Source: Nocardioides sp. Root1257
GTDB taxonomy: Bacteria; Actinomycetota; Actinomycetes; Propionibacteriales; Nocardioidaceae
DNA: 64,000 nt
Direction: 5' to 3'
NCBI RefSeq assembly: GCF_001425175.1
Contig: NZ_LMDV01000001.1
Location: 1 to 64,000, forward strand
Numbering within the stretch: the first letter of the stretch is position 1; each line of letters starts with the position of its first letter. The notes beneath the pieces are model-generated. The model was not told the DNA's origin. It worked only from the letters and a program-made list of their open reading frames with translations, and made no database searches. The position numbers and the translations under genes were made by a program. Positions 1-8,182 of this stretch are shown in pieces.

Positions 1-40
1 CGCCGTAGGTCGCGACGACCCGCCGTAGGTCGCGACGACC
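1..40. repeat. Perfect 20-bp tandem duplication inside the transposase start region
   Basis: Bases 1-20 (CGCCGTAGGTCGCGACGACC) are repeated exactly at 21-40. The length is not a multiple of three, so the duplication shifts the transposase frame. It lies exactly at the window edge, so a contig-end artefact is as likely as a real mutation. Confidence 0.9.
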
Positions 41-99
41 TCCGCGACGGTGCGGTTCTCGAGGGTGACGGCGGTGATGACCAGGCGGGCCTTCGACAT
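1..99 (-). mobile_element. 5' end of IS481-family-like transposase gene (partial, probably frameshifted)
   Basis: The minus strand reads from an ATG at 99 into MSKARLVITAV, followed by ENRTVAEVVATYG. This matches the usual N-terminus of actinobacterial IS481-type transposases, which starts with MSKARLVI and then a helix-turn-helix. The gene runs off the window at base 1, so the DDE catalytic domain is not visible. Bases 1-20 and 21-40 are identical, and this 20-bp duplication changes the reading frame after VATYG. The visible copy is therefore either broken or misassembled at its edge. The family call rests on recognition of a short N-terminus and on the terminal repeats at 132-200. Confidence 0.6.
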
Positions 100-131
100 C
101 CCGCACGTCTATCGGCCGGTGCATCTACACC

Positions 132-200
132 CACTCCACGTCCGGCATGTCGTGAGACATCAGTCCGGGATGACCTGAGACATGTGTCCGGGATGTCCTG
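132..200 (-). repeat. Three 23-bp imperfect tandem repeats at the insertion-sequence end
   Basis: Three head-to-tail units lie at 132-154, 155-177 and 178-200. On the minus strand each carries a CATSCCGGAC core (CATCCCGGAC twice, CATGCCGGAC once), and the two outer units end in ATGTCT. They directly precede the transposase start at 99. They look like transposase-binding repeats at the left end of an IS481-type element. The exact element boundary near 203 cannot be fixed from one end. Confidence 0.65.
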
Positions 201-263
201 AACCAGCACACTGTCAGCCCGACCGAACGCAGAGGGCCAGATTCGGCCTCTGACCTGCGAAGT

Positions 264-297
264 TCAGGCCCGGAGATCCACGGATCTCCGGGCCTGA
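264..297. terminator. Perfect 16-bp inverted repeat with 2-nt loop
   Basis: Bases 264-279 and 282-297 are exact reverse complements around an AC spacer, giving a very stable hairpin centred on GGAGATCCACGGATCTCC. There is no T-tract. It lies downstream of the DUF1801 gene on the minus strand and could end its transcript, or block reading from the insertion sequence. Bases 301-414 hold nothing else I can support. Confidence 0.5.
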
Positions 298-414
298 CAG
301 GTCTCTGGGACGTGGGCGGGGGACGGCGCGACGTACCGTGGAGGTGCGCCTTCGCCGTGTTCCCGGTCCCCCCAGCGGCGAAGGCGCCTGGCCGCGTGAT
401 CACGACCCGGGCCC

Positions 415-762
415 TTAGGTCCGAGTCCTCGCCAGCCGCCGTACGGCGCGCTCGATCAGGTCGTAGTCGACCTCGGCATAGGAGAACTTGAGCGTGCCCT
501 TCGCCCCGGCATACGGCGCGAGGTCGCGGTCGAGGTCCGCATCGCCCGCAGCCGGCACGGGATAGAGCGAGACGTGCTTCTTCCAGGCGGCAGCGTGGAC
601 GAGCGACGAACCGTCGACCTGCCAGGTCGGCATGTCGTAGCGGATCACCCGGGTCGCATCGGGCGCCACGGCGAGCACCCGTCGTTCGATCTGCTCGACG
701 ACCGCGCGCTGGTCATCGGGCAGAGACGCGAGGTAGTCGTCGATCGAGTCGAACTTCGGCAC
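415..762 (-). CDS. DUF1801 / YdhG-like small protein
   Basis: The 115-residue product begins PKFDSIDDYLASLPDDQR and continues with a conserved IRYDMPTW stretch, a KKHVSLYPV strand and a C-terminal GTLKFSYAEVDYDLIERAVR segment. This is the layout of DUF1801 proteins (YdhG/Fra-like, once proposed as iron chaperones). The GTG at 762 is chosen because the homologous part starts with PKFDS; an ATG upstream at 822 would add 20 low-complexity residues. The function is not established. The gene stands alone between the insertion-sequence end and a divergent ctlX-like gene. Confidence 0.7.
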   Translation of the reverse strand: MPKFDSIDDYLASLPDDQRAVVEQIERRVLAVAPDATRVIRYDMPTWQVDGSSLVHAAAWKKHVSLYPVPAAGDADLDRDLAPYAGAKGTLKFSYAEVDYDLIERAVRRLARTRT

Positions 763-908
763 GTCCCGAGTATGCGCCGCGCCGCGGGCCGCGGATGGGC
801 GCGGCCGGCCGACTCGAGCCAACGCTCGACGAGATGTGTGTCAGCCCGACCCGACGTCGCTGTCGGCGGTTCGGAGTGTCGACCGGTGAGGGCCTACATT
901 CGGGTGCC

Positions 909-1943
909 GTGAGTGCTCAAGCCCCTTCCGCTGTGATCCTGATCCGCGCCGAGCGGTTCAAGCCCAACCCGGCGACCGCCGCCGACAACGCCTTCCAGCA
1001 CGACGTGCCGGCGGGTCAGGACGACGATGAGACCGCCGCCAAGGCGCTGGCCGAGATGGACGCGGTCGCCGAGGCGCTGCGGGCGGCCGGCGTACGCGTG
1101 CATGTCTTCTCCGACGAGGACCACACCCGCCCGGACAGCGTCTTCCCCAACAACTGGCTCTCCACCCACGCCGGAGGCAACGTCGCGGTCTACCCGATGT
1201 ACGCGTCCAACCGCCGCCACGAGCGCCGTGCCGACGTGCTGGAGCTGCTCAAGTCCGAGTACCGCGTGCAGACGATCATCGACTACTCCGGCCTGGAGCC
1301 GGACGGCATCTTCCTCGAGGGCACCGGTGCGATGGTGCTCGACCACGTCTCACGGGTCGCGTACGCCGCTCGCAGCCACCGTGCCGACACCCACGTGCTG
1401 GAGCGGTTCTGCACCGACTTCGGCTACGAGCCGATGGCCTTCGACGCGGTCGACCACGACGGCGTGCCGGTCTACCACACCAACGTGATGGGCTGCGTCG
1501 GCACGGACGTCGCGCTCTTCGCGCTCGACCTGATCCCCGACAAGCACCGTCGCGAGCAGGTCCGCGAGCGGCTCACGGTCAACGGGCGCACGGTCGTCGA
1601 GCTCACCGAGGACCAGGTCCGGCACTTCGCCGGCAACGCCGTCGAGCTCTGCGGTCGTACGCCGGACGGCCGTCGCAGCTACATCATGGCGATGTCGGCC
1701 GAGGCCCACCGCAGCCTGCGCCAGGACCAGATCGACGAGATCGAGAGGTCCTGCACGATCCTCTCGGTCGACATCCCGACCATCGAGCTGGCCGGCGGCT
1801 CCGTGCGCTGCATGATCGCGGGCGTCCACCTCGACAAGCGTCCCGCCGCCGAGCCCGAGATCACCGAGGCCGTCGAGGCGATCGACGAGCACCCGGTGAC
1901 CGCCGACGGTCGCGACATCGTCGACGAGGACGCGGACGCGTGA
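909..1943 (+). CDS. CtlX-type citrulline/arginine-modifying hydrolase (amidinotransferase fold)
   Basis: The 344-residue protein belongs to the guanidino-group-modifying superfamily (arginine deiminase / amidinotransferase fold). It has the typical N-terminal RAERFKPNPATAADNAFQ segment, the DSVFPNNW substrate-loop motif, an EGTGAMVLD strand and the C-terminal GGSVRCMIAGVHL motif, whose Cys is the expected nucleophile. It most resembles CtlX (citrulline utilisation hydrolase), so hydrolysis of a ureido or guanidino compound in the cytoplasm is likely. The GTG at 909 is preferred because homology begins at SAQAPSAVILIRA; an upstream ATG at 795 would add 38 unrelated residues. The stop overlaps the next start (GTGA), so the two genes are translationally coupled. 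Confidence 0.8.
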   Translation: MSAQAPSAVILIRAERFKPNPATAADNAFQHDVPAGQDDDETAAKALAEMDAVAEALRAAGVRVHVFSDEDHTRPDSVFPNNWLSTHAGGNVAVYPMYASNRRHERRADVLELLKSEYRVQTIIDYSGLEPDGIFLEGTGAMVLDHVSRVAYAARSHRADTHVLERFCTDFGYEPMAFDAVDHDGVPVYHTNVMGCVGTDVALFALDLIPDKHRREQVRERLTVNGRTVVELTEDQVRHFAGNAVELCGRTPDGRRSYIMAMSAEAHRSLRQDQIDEIERSCTILSVDIPTIELAGGSVRCMIAGVHLDKRPAAEPEITEAVEAIDEHPVTADGRDIVDEDADA

Positions 1944-2317
1944 CCCTTCGACGGCTCTGGCCGCTCCTCGCCGATCTCGTCTGCGTGCTCGCCCTCGCCC
2001 TGGGCGGCAAGAGCTCGCACGAGCCCGGTGAGTCCGACTGGATCCTGCTCACCATTGCCTGGCCGTTCGCCCTGGCCGCCGTGCTGGCCCACCTGCTGCT
2101 CGCGCGGCGCGACCGGACGACGCAGCGTGTCTGGCCCGAGGGCGCGACGGTCGTCGCCGTGACCTACGGGCTCGGCATGCTCCTGCGTGCACTCTCCGGC
2201 CGCGGACTGGCGCCCGGCTTCCTGGTCGTGGCCGCGCTCTTCCTCGCGGTGACGATGCTGGGTTGGCGTGCCGTCGCCCGGCTCGCCACGCGTCGACGCA
2301 CGCACGCGACGTCGTAG
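1940..2317 (+). CDS. DUF3054 family membrane protein
   Basis: This 125-residue integral membrane protein has about four hydrophobic segments (around residues 8-22, 37-54, 68-85 and 93-110). It carries the GGKSSHE turn and the VWPEG motif common in DUF3054 proteins. The GTG start overlaps the ctlX-like stop by four bases. The function of the family is unknown. The C-terminus is basic (RLATRRRTH), as expected for a cytoplasmic tail. Confidence 0.75.
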   Translation: MTLRRLWPLLADLVCVLALALGGKSSHEPGESDWILLTIAWPFALAAVLAHLLLARRDRTTQRVWPEGATVVAVTYGLGMLLRALSGRGLAPGFLVVAALFLAVTMLGWRAVARLATRRRTHATS

Positions 2318-2348
2318 CGAGGCAGAGGCCCGCCCGACCGCCGCGCCG

Positions 2349-2987
2349 TCAGGGCCAGTTGCCGCGCCCGGCGGCGAACGCGTGCTCCTGCTCCTCCGGG
2401 ACCACGGCGTCGTCCGGGTCGGGGGAGTCCTCGACGTCGCCGACCTCGCGGCTCCGGCGACGGCGTACGAGTGCCGTCACGACGAGGGCGACGGCCGCAC
2501 CGCCTGCGAACGCGGCGACGAGGGGGAGAGGCCCGTATCCGGAGGAGCTCTCGGCAGCGCCCGGAGTGATCTCGATGGCGAACTCGCCCCGGGAGATCGG
2601 TCGCCCGCCCGCGAGGAACTCCGTGGACAACGTGTAGGAGCCGGAGATCGGGTACGCGTAGGTCAGCTTCGACTCGTTGGTCGCGAGCATCGGCAGCGTG
2701 TCCTCCTCGATGAGGGAGTCGCCGCCCACGGCCAGCTTGTCGGTGTTCTTGCGGGTGTGCACCTCGACCCGGACCTCGTCGTAGGGGATCGGGGCACCGA
2801 CGAGGTCGTAGAGCCTGATGTCGTGCACGATGTCGAGCCCCGAGGTGGGCTGGTGGGTGTTGAAGGTGAGCAGGATCAGGTTCGAGCCGTCGACGTACTT
2901 CATGTCGTAGGACCCCGTGTGGGCCCGCGCGGGGCCGCCGACGAGCGCGACCAGGCACGCGAGGACGAGGGCGAGGACGGCACGCAC
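2349..2987 (-). CDS. Secreted, C-terminally membrane-anchored protein with a predicted N-terminal His
   Basis: The 212-residue protein has a signal peptide (residues 1-22, VLALVLACLVALVGGPARA). Predicted cleavage after ARA leaves His as residue 1 of the mature chain (HTGSYDMKYVDG). A beta-rich domain with HTRKNTDK and YPISGSYTLS follows, then one transmembrane helix (about residues 155-175) and a charged cytoplasmic tail. I do not recognise a named family. It starts one base after the stop of the copper radical oxidase gene, so the two are co-transcribed. A mature N-terminal His is the hallmark of histidine-brace copper proteins such as CopC and LPMO-like proteins, so a copper-delivery or tethering role is possible; this is inference. 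The start is GTG at 2987. Confidence 0.6.
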   Translation of the reverse strand: MRAVLALVLACLVALVGGPARAHTGSYDMKYVDGSNLILLTFNTHQPTSGLDIVHDIRLYDLVGAPIPYDEVRVEVHTRKNTDKLAVGGDSLIEEDTLPMLATNESKLTYAYPISGSYTLSTEFLAGGRPISRGEFAIEITPGAAESSSGYGPLPLVAAFAGGAAVALVVTALVRRRRSREVGDVEDSPDPDDAVVPEEQEHAFAAGRGNWP

Positions 2988-2988
2988 G

Positions 2989-5900
2989 TCAGATCGGCCC
3001 GTTCATGTCGGCCTGGATCTGGGCCTGGGTGCGGGCCGCGCTGAAGATCCGGACCTCGTCCAGCTGGCCGGCGAAGAACTCGCCCCAGACGGCGTTGCCG
3101 CCGAGCTTCAGCGGGCTCGCGGAGGTCGGTACGGCGCCGGCGTACGCGGCGTTGGTGACCAGGGTCCCGTTGACGTAGAGCCGCAGGCGCGAGCCGTCGT
3201 ACGTCGAGGCGACGTGCGACCAGGTGTTCAGCGGCAAGGCGGCCGTGCCGATCGAGGAGCCGCCGCCGATCCATGCGGACGGTCGGTTGGTGCCCGAGGT
3301 GGCGTACAGGGAGTACGCGAGGTCGTTCGGCGTCTCCTTCATCAGGATGGTGCGCCATCCGGACGAGGCGGTCGGGCGAACCCACGCCTCGAGGGTCATC
3401 GGGCTGCTCAGGTCCAGACTCGGTGCGTCGGGGACCGAGGCGTAGTCGTTCGTGCCGTCGAAGGACAGCGCGGTGCCGTACTTGCCGGCCGTCCACGTCG
3501 CCTGGAAGACCGACCCGCCGTTGCCGGAGCCCGAGGCGTCGGCGAACGTCGTGCCCGTGCCCTCGTTGAGCCCGTACGCCGCGACGAGGGTGCTCGGGGC
3601 GGAGTTCGAGACGGTCACCGGCACTGCCGTCGAGGTCGTGGTGTTGCCGGCGGTGTCACGGGCGATCGCCGTGACGGTGTGCGCGCCGTTGCCCACCGTC
3701 GTCGACGCCCAGGTCAGCGAGTAGGGGCTCGTGGTGTCCTCGCTGCCGACGTCCGCGCCGTCCACCTGGAAGCGGACGCCGGCGACCCCGACGTTGTCGG
3801 CCGCGGTCGCGGTCAGGGTGGCCGAGCCGGTCAGCGTCGCACCCGACGCCGGGGCGGTCACGCTCACGGTCGGCGGGGTCGTGTCGCCCGGGGCCGCTCC
3901 GGCGCCGAGCTTGACGATGCGCGCCATCGACGGCACGCCGTTCGAGTCGACCGCGAAGACCATGTAGTAGTTCGGCGGCGCGAGGTTGGCGCTGGCCGGT
4001 GTCGACACCGTGAGGGTCCCGCCCGTGCGCTGGAAGGGCAGGTCGAGGAAGTGCTGGTTCCAGTCGGCGGTGTGGGTGACCGAGGCCAGGCTCACCAGGC
4101 TGACCTTCGCGATGTCGGCGGCCTGCGGCGTCACGAGGTCCATCGTGGCGCCGTACTCGATCTGCCCCGGCAGGCTGGAGATCGTCGGCCGTGGCCCCTT
4201 GAAGAGATAGCCGGGGGAGTACATCTGCATGTTGAGCTGGTCGGGCGCAGGGGCCAGGCGACCGCCGCCGGACGACAGGACACGGCCGTCGGGGAGCAGC
4301 ATCGAGATCGAGTGGTACATCCGCACCGCGGCGGGGCTGGCGACCGACCGCCAGGTGTTGGTGGCGGGGCTCCAGATCTCGGCCGTCTTCGTGCCGGTGC
4401 TCGAGTAGTCGTTGACGACGGTCGAGCCGCCGATCGCCATGGCCTCCCCGGTCGGCAGCATCGTGAGGTTGTGGAACGACCGCGCGACGGCCATCTGGCC
4501 CGCGTCGCTCCACACCGGTGAGCCGCTGGTCATGTCGAGCACCTTCGCGGCCCGCGTCGAGGGCACTGGGTTGTTCGGGTTGTAGGAGTCGAGCGTCGCC
4601 GCGCCGCCGGTGACGAGGTACTTGCCGGGAGCGAACGACGTCCAGGCACCGAACGGGACCTGCGTGGTCCCGAGCCGGGTCCACGCGTTCGTCGCGGGGT
4701 CGAAGGTCATCACGCTGCCGTGCTCGGCCGAGATCGCCAGGATCTTGCCGTCGGGCAGGACGTTGGTCTGCGGGTACTGCTCCTCGTGCATCTCCGGGGT
4801 GCTGATCGGCAGTGTGCCGACCGTGCTGGTCGCCGGGTTGTAGACCTCCGGGGTGTTGACCCAGGACGTGGAGATGTTGCTCGCGCCGCTGAGGATGAGC
4901 ATCTTCCCGTCGGGCATCTGGGTCAGGCTCGGGTACCACCGGCTGTAGGTCATGTCGGGCTTCTTGGTCCACGCCCGGGTGTCCGGGTTGAACGAGTAGA
5001 CGTCCTTGATCCCGTGGCCCTGGCCGTCGTGGCCGCCGACGACGATCACGTTGCCGTTGGCGTCGGTCGCCTGCCCGGAGCAGAACACGCCCGCGCCGAC
5101 CGGGACGTCGGTGAAGGTGTTGGTCGTCGGGTTCCACACCTTGGCCTGTGCGGTGGGCAGCTCCCAGGCGTCCCACATCAGGATCTCGCCGGTCTTCATG
5201 AGTGTGGCGTGCACGGACACGAGCGGCCAGCTCGTCAGCGGGCTCCACTCGCCGACGACTGCGCGCGGGTCGCTGTTGGTCACCGTCACGTCGACGGCGC
5301 TGGAGGTCGTCTGGTTGACGGTGTCGCGAGCTCGGGCCCGCAGCGTGTGGGCGCCGTTGGTGGCGGTGAGCGTGTCCCAGCTGACGGCGTACGGCGCCGT
5401 CGTGTCCTCGCTGCCGAGGGGCGCGCCGTCGAGGAGGAACTGCACTCCCACGACCCCGACGTCGTCGGAGGCGTTGGCGGAGACGGTCACGGTGTTGCCG
5501 ACCGTCGCGCCCGGCGCCGGTGCCGTGAGCGCGACGGTCGGGGCCACCGTGTCCGCCGCCGTGCTGGTGAAGCTGACGCTGCCGCCGCTGTCCGGCTGCT
5601 CGACGTGGCTGGCGTTCGCCACCACGGCGGTGACGGTGTGCGGGCCGCCCGGCACGCCGGGGAAGGTGTAGGACTGGTCGCCGTCGACGTCGAAGTCCAT
5701 CTTCGTCGGGCCGCCGTCCAGCGAGAGGTGGACGTGCTGGCCGTCGTCCGGCTTCCAGTCCCCGGCCTTCGCGTAGCGGACCGTCACGTCGGTCCCTGCG
5801 ACCGCCTCGCCGGGAGCCGGGGCGGTGAGCCGGACCCGGGCGGGGTTGTGGACGGCGACCGCGACGCCGGAGCTCGTGGTGGAGAGCCCCGCGGTGTCGG

Positions 5901-6963
5901 TGGCGACGGCTGTGATGGTCCGCGGCCCGTCGAGGAGCGGACGGGTGTCCCAGCTCGCGGTGAACGGCGGCGTCGTGTCCGCCGGCCCGAGGTCGACACC
6001 GCCGACCTTGAACTGCACCCAGGCGATCCCGGAGTCGTCGGTCGCGGTGGCGGCCAGGTCGACGACCCCGGTCGCGGTGGCGCCGTCGGCGGGCTGGGTG
6101 AGCGTGACGACCGGCGGCGTCACGTCGCTGGCGAAGGTCGCCTGGAAGGAGAAGGTGGTCGCCTGGCTGGTGAAGGAGCCGAAGGTCGCCGGCCAGGTGC
6201 CGAAGGCCTGGCCGTTGGTGCGCCACCCGCTGCTGCCGCCGCTCGCGTAGCGGAGGTTGTTGACAGCAGCGCTCGCACCGTTGGTGTTGTAGGCGAAGTA
6301 GTAGGCGGTGCTGGGAGCCAGGGTGGCGTCGATCGCCACGGAGTTCCACGAGTTCGCCACCAGGCTGCCCCGAGCGCTGCGTGCGATCAGCGCACCCGGG
6401 GCGTTGCCGTTGGCCGCGTAGATCGCGAGCTCGAAGCTGCGCTGGGCGAGCGACGGATCGACGGCTCCGACGTTCACGGCGAGCGAGACGACGCGGCCGC
6501 CCTCGACCGACGTGAATCGCGTGGCGTTGATGTTGTTGGAGTCGTCGGAGTCCGTCGAGCCCCCAGCCGCGGCCGCGCCGAGCTTGGTCGTGAACGTCCG
6601 GTCGGTCGACGCCGTCAGGTCTCCGGCGGCGTCGCGGCTCCGGACCTGGAAGTGGTAGGTCCGGTTCGCGCTCAGCCCGGTGAGGGTGGCGGAGTGCGCG
6701 GTGACCTTCGTCGTGACGAGGGTGGACTGCGACCCGTACGCCGCCGTGACGCCGTAGGCGACCTGGGTGTCCGAGGCGACGTCGGTGTCCCACGCGATCG
6801 TCACGCTGGTCGTGCCGAGGGTCGACACACGGACGTTCGCGAGCGTCGGCGCGGTGGCCGCCTCCGCCGTTCCCAGCGCCGCCACGACGAGGGCGGCGAC
6901 CAGCAGCAGGCCGAGAGCGACGAGGCGGGGGCGGCGCGCCCCGACGCGCGGTCGTGCTGGCAT
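2989..6963 (-). CDS. Secreted multidomain copper radical oxidase (galactose oxidase/GlxA type)
   Basis: The 1324-residue secreted protein starts with a signal peptide (about 1-36). It continues with a fibronectin-III-like domain (about 40-130), a DUF4082-like domain (about 145-280), Ig-like modules (280-600), a kelch propeller with a DUF1929-like C-terminal lobe (about 600-1010), another Ig module and a LamG-like domain (about 1120-1320). The copper radical oxidase centre is complete: Cys628 (VFCSGQ) and Tyr677 (SRWYPS) for the Cys-Tyr cofactor, Tyr883-His884 (RMYHS), and His964 (VTHTADW). It should oxidise primary alcohols of glycans or aldehydes with O2, outside the cell. A GGAGGGG ribosome site precedes the ATG at 6963. 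The lectin-like modules suggest cell-wall or polysaccharide binding. Confidence 0.88.
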   Translation of the reverse strand: MPARPRVGARRPRLVALGLLLVAALVVAALGTAEAATAPTLANVRVSTLGTTSVTIAWDTDVASDTQVAYGVTAAYGSQSTLVTTKVTAHSATLTGLSANRTYHFQVRSRDAAGDLTASTDRTFTTKLGAAAAGGSTDSDDSNNINATRFTSVEGGRVVSLAVNVGAVDPSLAQRSFELAIYAANGNAPGALIARSARGSLVANSWNSVAIDATLAPSTAYYFAYNTNGASAAVNNLRYASGGSSGWRTNGQAFGTWPATFGSFTSQATTFSFQATFASDVTPPVVTLTQPADGATATGVVDLAATATDDSGIAWVQFKVGGVDLGPADTTPPFTASWDTRPLLDGPRTITAVATDTAGLSTTSSGVAVAVHNPARVRLTAPAPGEAVAGTDVTVRYAKAGDWKPDDGQHVHLSLDGGPTKMDFDVDGDQSYTFPGVPGGPHTVTAVVANASHVEQPDSGGSVSFTSTAADTVAPTVALTAPAPGATVGNTVTVSANASDDVGVVGVQFLLDGAPLGSEDTTAPYAVSWDTLTATNGAHTLRARARDTVNQTTSSAVDVTVTNSDPRAVVGEWSPLTSWPLVSVHATLMKTGEILMWDAWELPTAQAKVWNPTTNTFTDVPVGAGVFCSGQATDANGNVIVVGGHDGQGHGIKDVYSFNPDTRAWTKKPDMTYSRWYPSLTQMPDGKMLILSGASNISTSWVNTPEVYNPATSTVGTLPISTPEMHEEQYPQTNVLPDGKILAISAEHGSVMTFDPATNAWTRLGTTQVPFGAWTSFAPGKYLVTGGAATLDSYNPNNPVPSTRAAKVLDMTSGSPVWSDAGQMAVARSFHNLTMLPTGEAMAIGGSTVVNDYSSTGTKTAEIWSPATNTWRSVASPAAVRMYHSISMLLPDGRVLSSGGGRLAPAPDQLNMQMYSPGYLFKGPRPTISSLPGQIEYGATMDLVTPQAADIAKVSLVSLASVTHTADWNQHFLDLPFQRTGGTLTVSTPASANLAPPNYYMVFAVDSNGVPSMARIVKLGAGAAPGDTTPPTVSVTAPASGATLTGSATLTATAADNVGVAGVRFQVDGADVGSEDTTSPYSLTWASTTVGNGAHTVTAIARDTAGNTTTSTAVPVTVSNSAPSTLVAAYGLNEGTGTTFADASGSGNGGSVFQATWTAGKYGTALSFDGTNDYASVPDAPSLDLSSPMTLEAWVRPTASSGWRTILMKETPNDLAYSLYATSGTNRPSAWIGGGSSIGTAALPLNTWSHVASTYDGSRLRLYVNGTLVTNAAYAGAVPTSASPLKLGGNAVWGEFFAGQLDEVRIFSAARTQAQIQADMNGPI

Positions 6964-7083
6964 GCCCGCCCCCTCCGGTCGATCCCCCGAGGATCCACCG
7001 GCGGGAGGGGCAGGTCGTCCTCAGAATCCGGTAGTGCGCAGAGGAATAGTCAGGTCACCGGCCGTCCGACCGATCGGGAAGCC

Positions 7084-7929
7084 ATGTCGGAAGGAGCAGC
7101 GTGGCGTCCCGAGGTGCTCGAGGGCGGCCGGACCGACGAGCAGGACCCCCGGGTGCAGGCGGTGCTCGAGGTGCTCGCCGGACGCAGCACCGGGGAGGTC
7201 GCGGCACGCTGGGCGGTCGACCCCGTCCTGGTGCACCGGTGGGTGGCGGCGTTCGTCGAGGCCGGAGCGGCGCAGGTGACGAACACGCCGGACCCGGAGG
7301 CCGCCAACCAGCGCGACCGGTTCCTGGCGGCCTTCGCCCACGAGCTGCGTACGCCGTTGACGGTCGCCCGCGGGTGGGTCGCGATGCTCCAGGAGGACGA
7401 GCTCCCGCCGACGATGGTCGCCAGCTCGCTGACGAAGCTCGCCGATGCGCTGGCGCGGCTCGCGGACCGGATCATCGACGTCGAGCTGCTGGCCGCGTCG
7501 TCGCTCGGCCTGACCCGGCTCGAGCCGACGTACGTCACCATCGACGAGCTTGCGGCAGGGCTCGAGGGACTCGGCGAGATCGCGGGGCTGGGCGGCGACG
7601 TGGGGGTCACGGTCGACCCCGACCACTTCCGCCGCGTGCTGCGCGACCTGTGGCTGGCCGGCCGGTCGATCCCCGCACCCCGCTCCCTGCGCCTCGAGGT
7701 CGCCGAGATCGGGCCCTGGCTCGAGCTGCGCGTGGTGCGTGACGCCGACCCGATCGACCTCGAGGTGCTGAAGGCGCTGTTCGAGCCCTTCGACCTCAAC
7801 GACGACGGCACCGGCGTGACGATCGGGCTCTACCTCGCGCGCGCCCTCGTTGTTGCTCATGGCGGGACGCTGGGTGCCGATCAGGACGAGGACGGCGCCG
7901 TGCTCTGGGTGCGGATCCCACGCCGCTGA
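7084..7929 (+). CDS. HTH-plus-histidine-kinase-like protein with degenerate ATPase domain
   Basis: The 281-residue cytoplasmic protein has an N-terminal helix-turn-helix-like segment (about 22-60, VLAGRSTGEVAARWAVDPV). A dimerisation helix with an H-box follows (FAHELRTPL, His86), then a HATPase-like C-terminus. No transmembrane segment is visible. The G2/F regions are recognisable (LFEPFDLND, GTGVTIGLYLARAL, VVAHGG). The N-box Asn that binds Mg-ATP is missing (RVLRDLWLAG), and no DxGxG G1 motif can be found. It may be a pseudokinase or a dedicated scaffold. No response regulator is adjacent. The ATG at 7084 follows only a weak ribosome site. Confidence 0.7.
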   Translation: MSEGAAWRPEVLEGGRTDEQDPRVQAVLEVLAGRSTGEVAARWAVDPVLVHRWVAAFVEAGAAQVTNTPDPEAANQRDRFLAAFAHELRTPLTVARGWVAMLQEDELPPTMVASSLTKLADALARLADRIIDVELLAASSLGLTRLEPTYVTIDELAAGLEGLGEIAGLGGDVGVTVDPDHFRRVLRDLWLAGRSIPAPRSLRLEVAEIGPWLELRVVRDADPIDLEVLKALFEPFDLNDDGTGVTIGLYLARALVVAHGGTLGADQDEDGAVLWVRIPRR

Positions 7930-7955
7930 CCCGACCCCGAATGTGGAGGACAACG

Positions 7956-8132
7956 ATGTTCAAGCTCGCCTGTGGAGACGTGATGCCGGGCTGCGCCGCC
8001 CGATTCGAGAACCCCGACCGGGGTGCGATGCTCGGCCAGGTCGCCGCGCACGCCGCGGGCGCGCACGGCATCACCGACATCACCCCGGAGATCCTGGCCG
8101 CGGTCGAGAGCAAGATCAGCTTCGCCGCCTGA
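7956..8132 (+). CDS. DUF1059 family small protein
   Basis: This 58-residue protein starts MFKLACGDVMPGCAARF and ends with a helix ITPEILAAVESKISFAA, the standard DUF1059 pattern with conserved CGD and GC residues. A GGAGGA ribosome site lies seven bases before the ATG. It follows the kinase-like gene by 26 bases and may share its transcript. The function is unknown. Confidence 0.8.
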   Translation: MFKLACGDVMPGCAARFENPDRGAMLGQVAAHAAGAHGITDITPEILAAVESKISFAA

Positions 8133-8182
8133 GCGTCGCCGGACGAGCCTCGACGATGGCGGCCGGCGGGTAGGTTGCGGGC

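Noticed and set aside
125..403. Minus-strand open frame of 92 codons
   Set aside because: It runs through the perfect hairpin and the insertion-sequence repeats, has Pro/Arg-rich shadow composition, and no ribosome site.
4720..7929. Plus-strand open frame of 1069 codons antisense to the copper radical oxidase
   Set aside because: Its first part is Arg/Gly/Val-rich shadow coding opposite a gene with intact catalytic motifs. Only its last 281 codons (from 7084) are a real gene.
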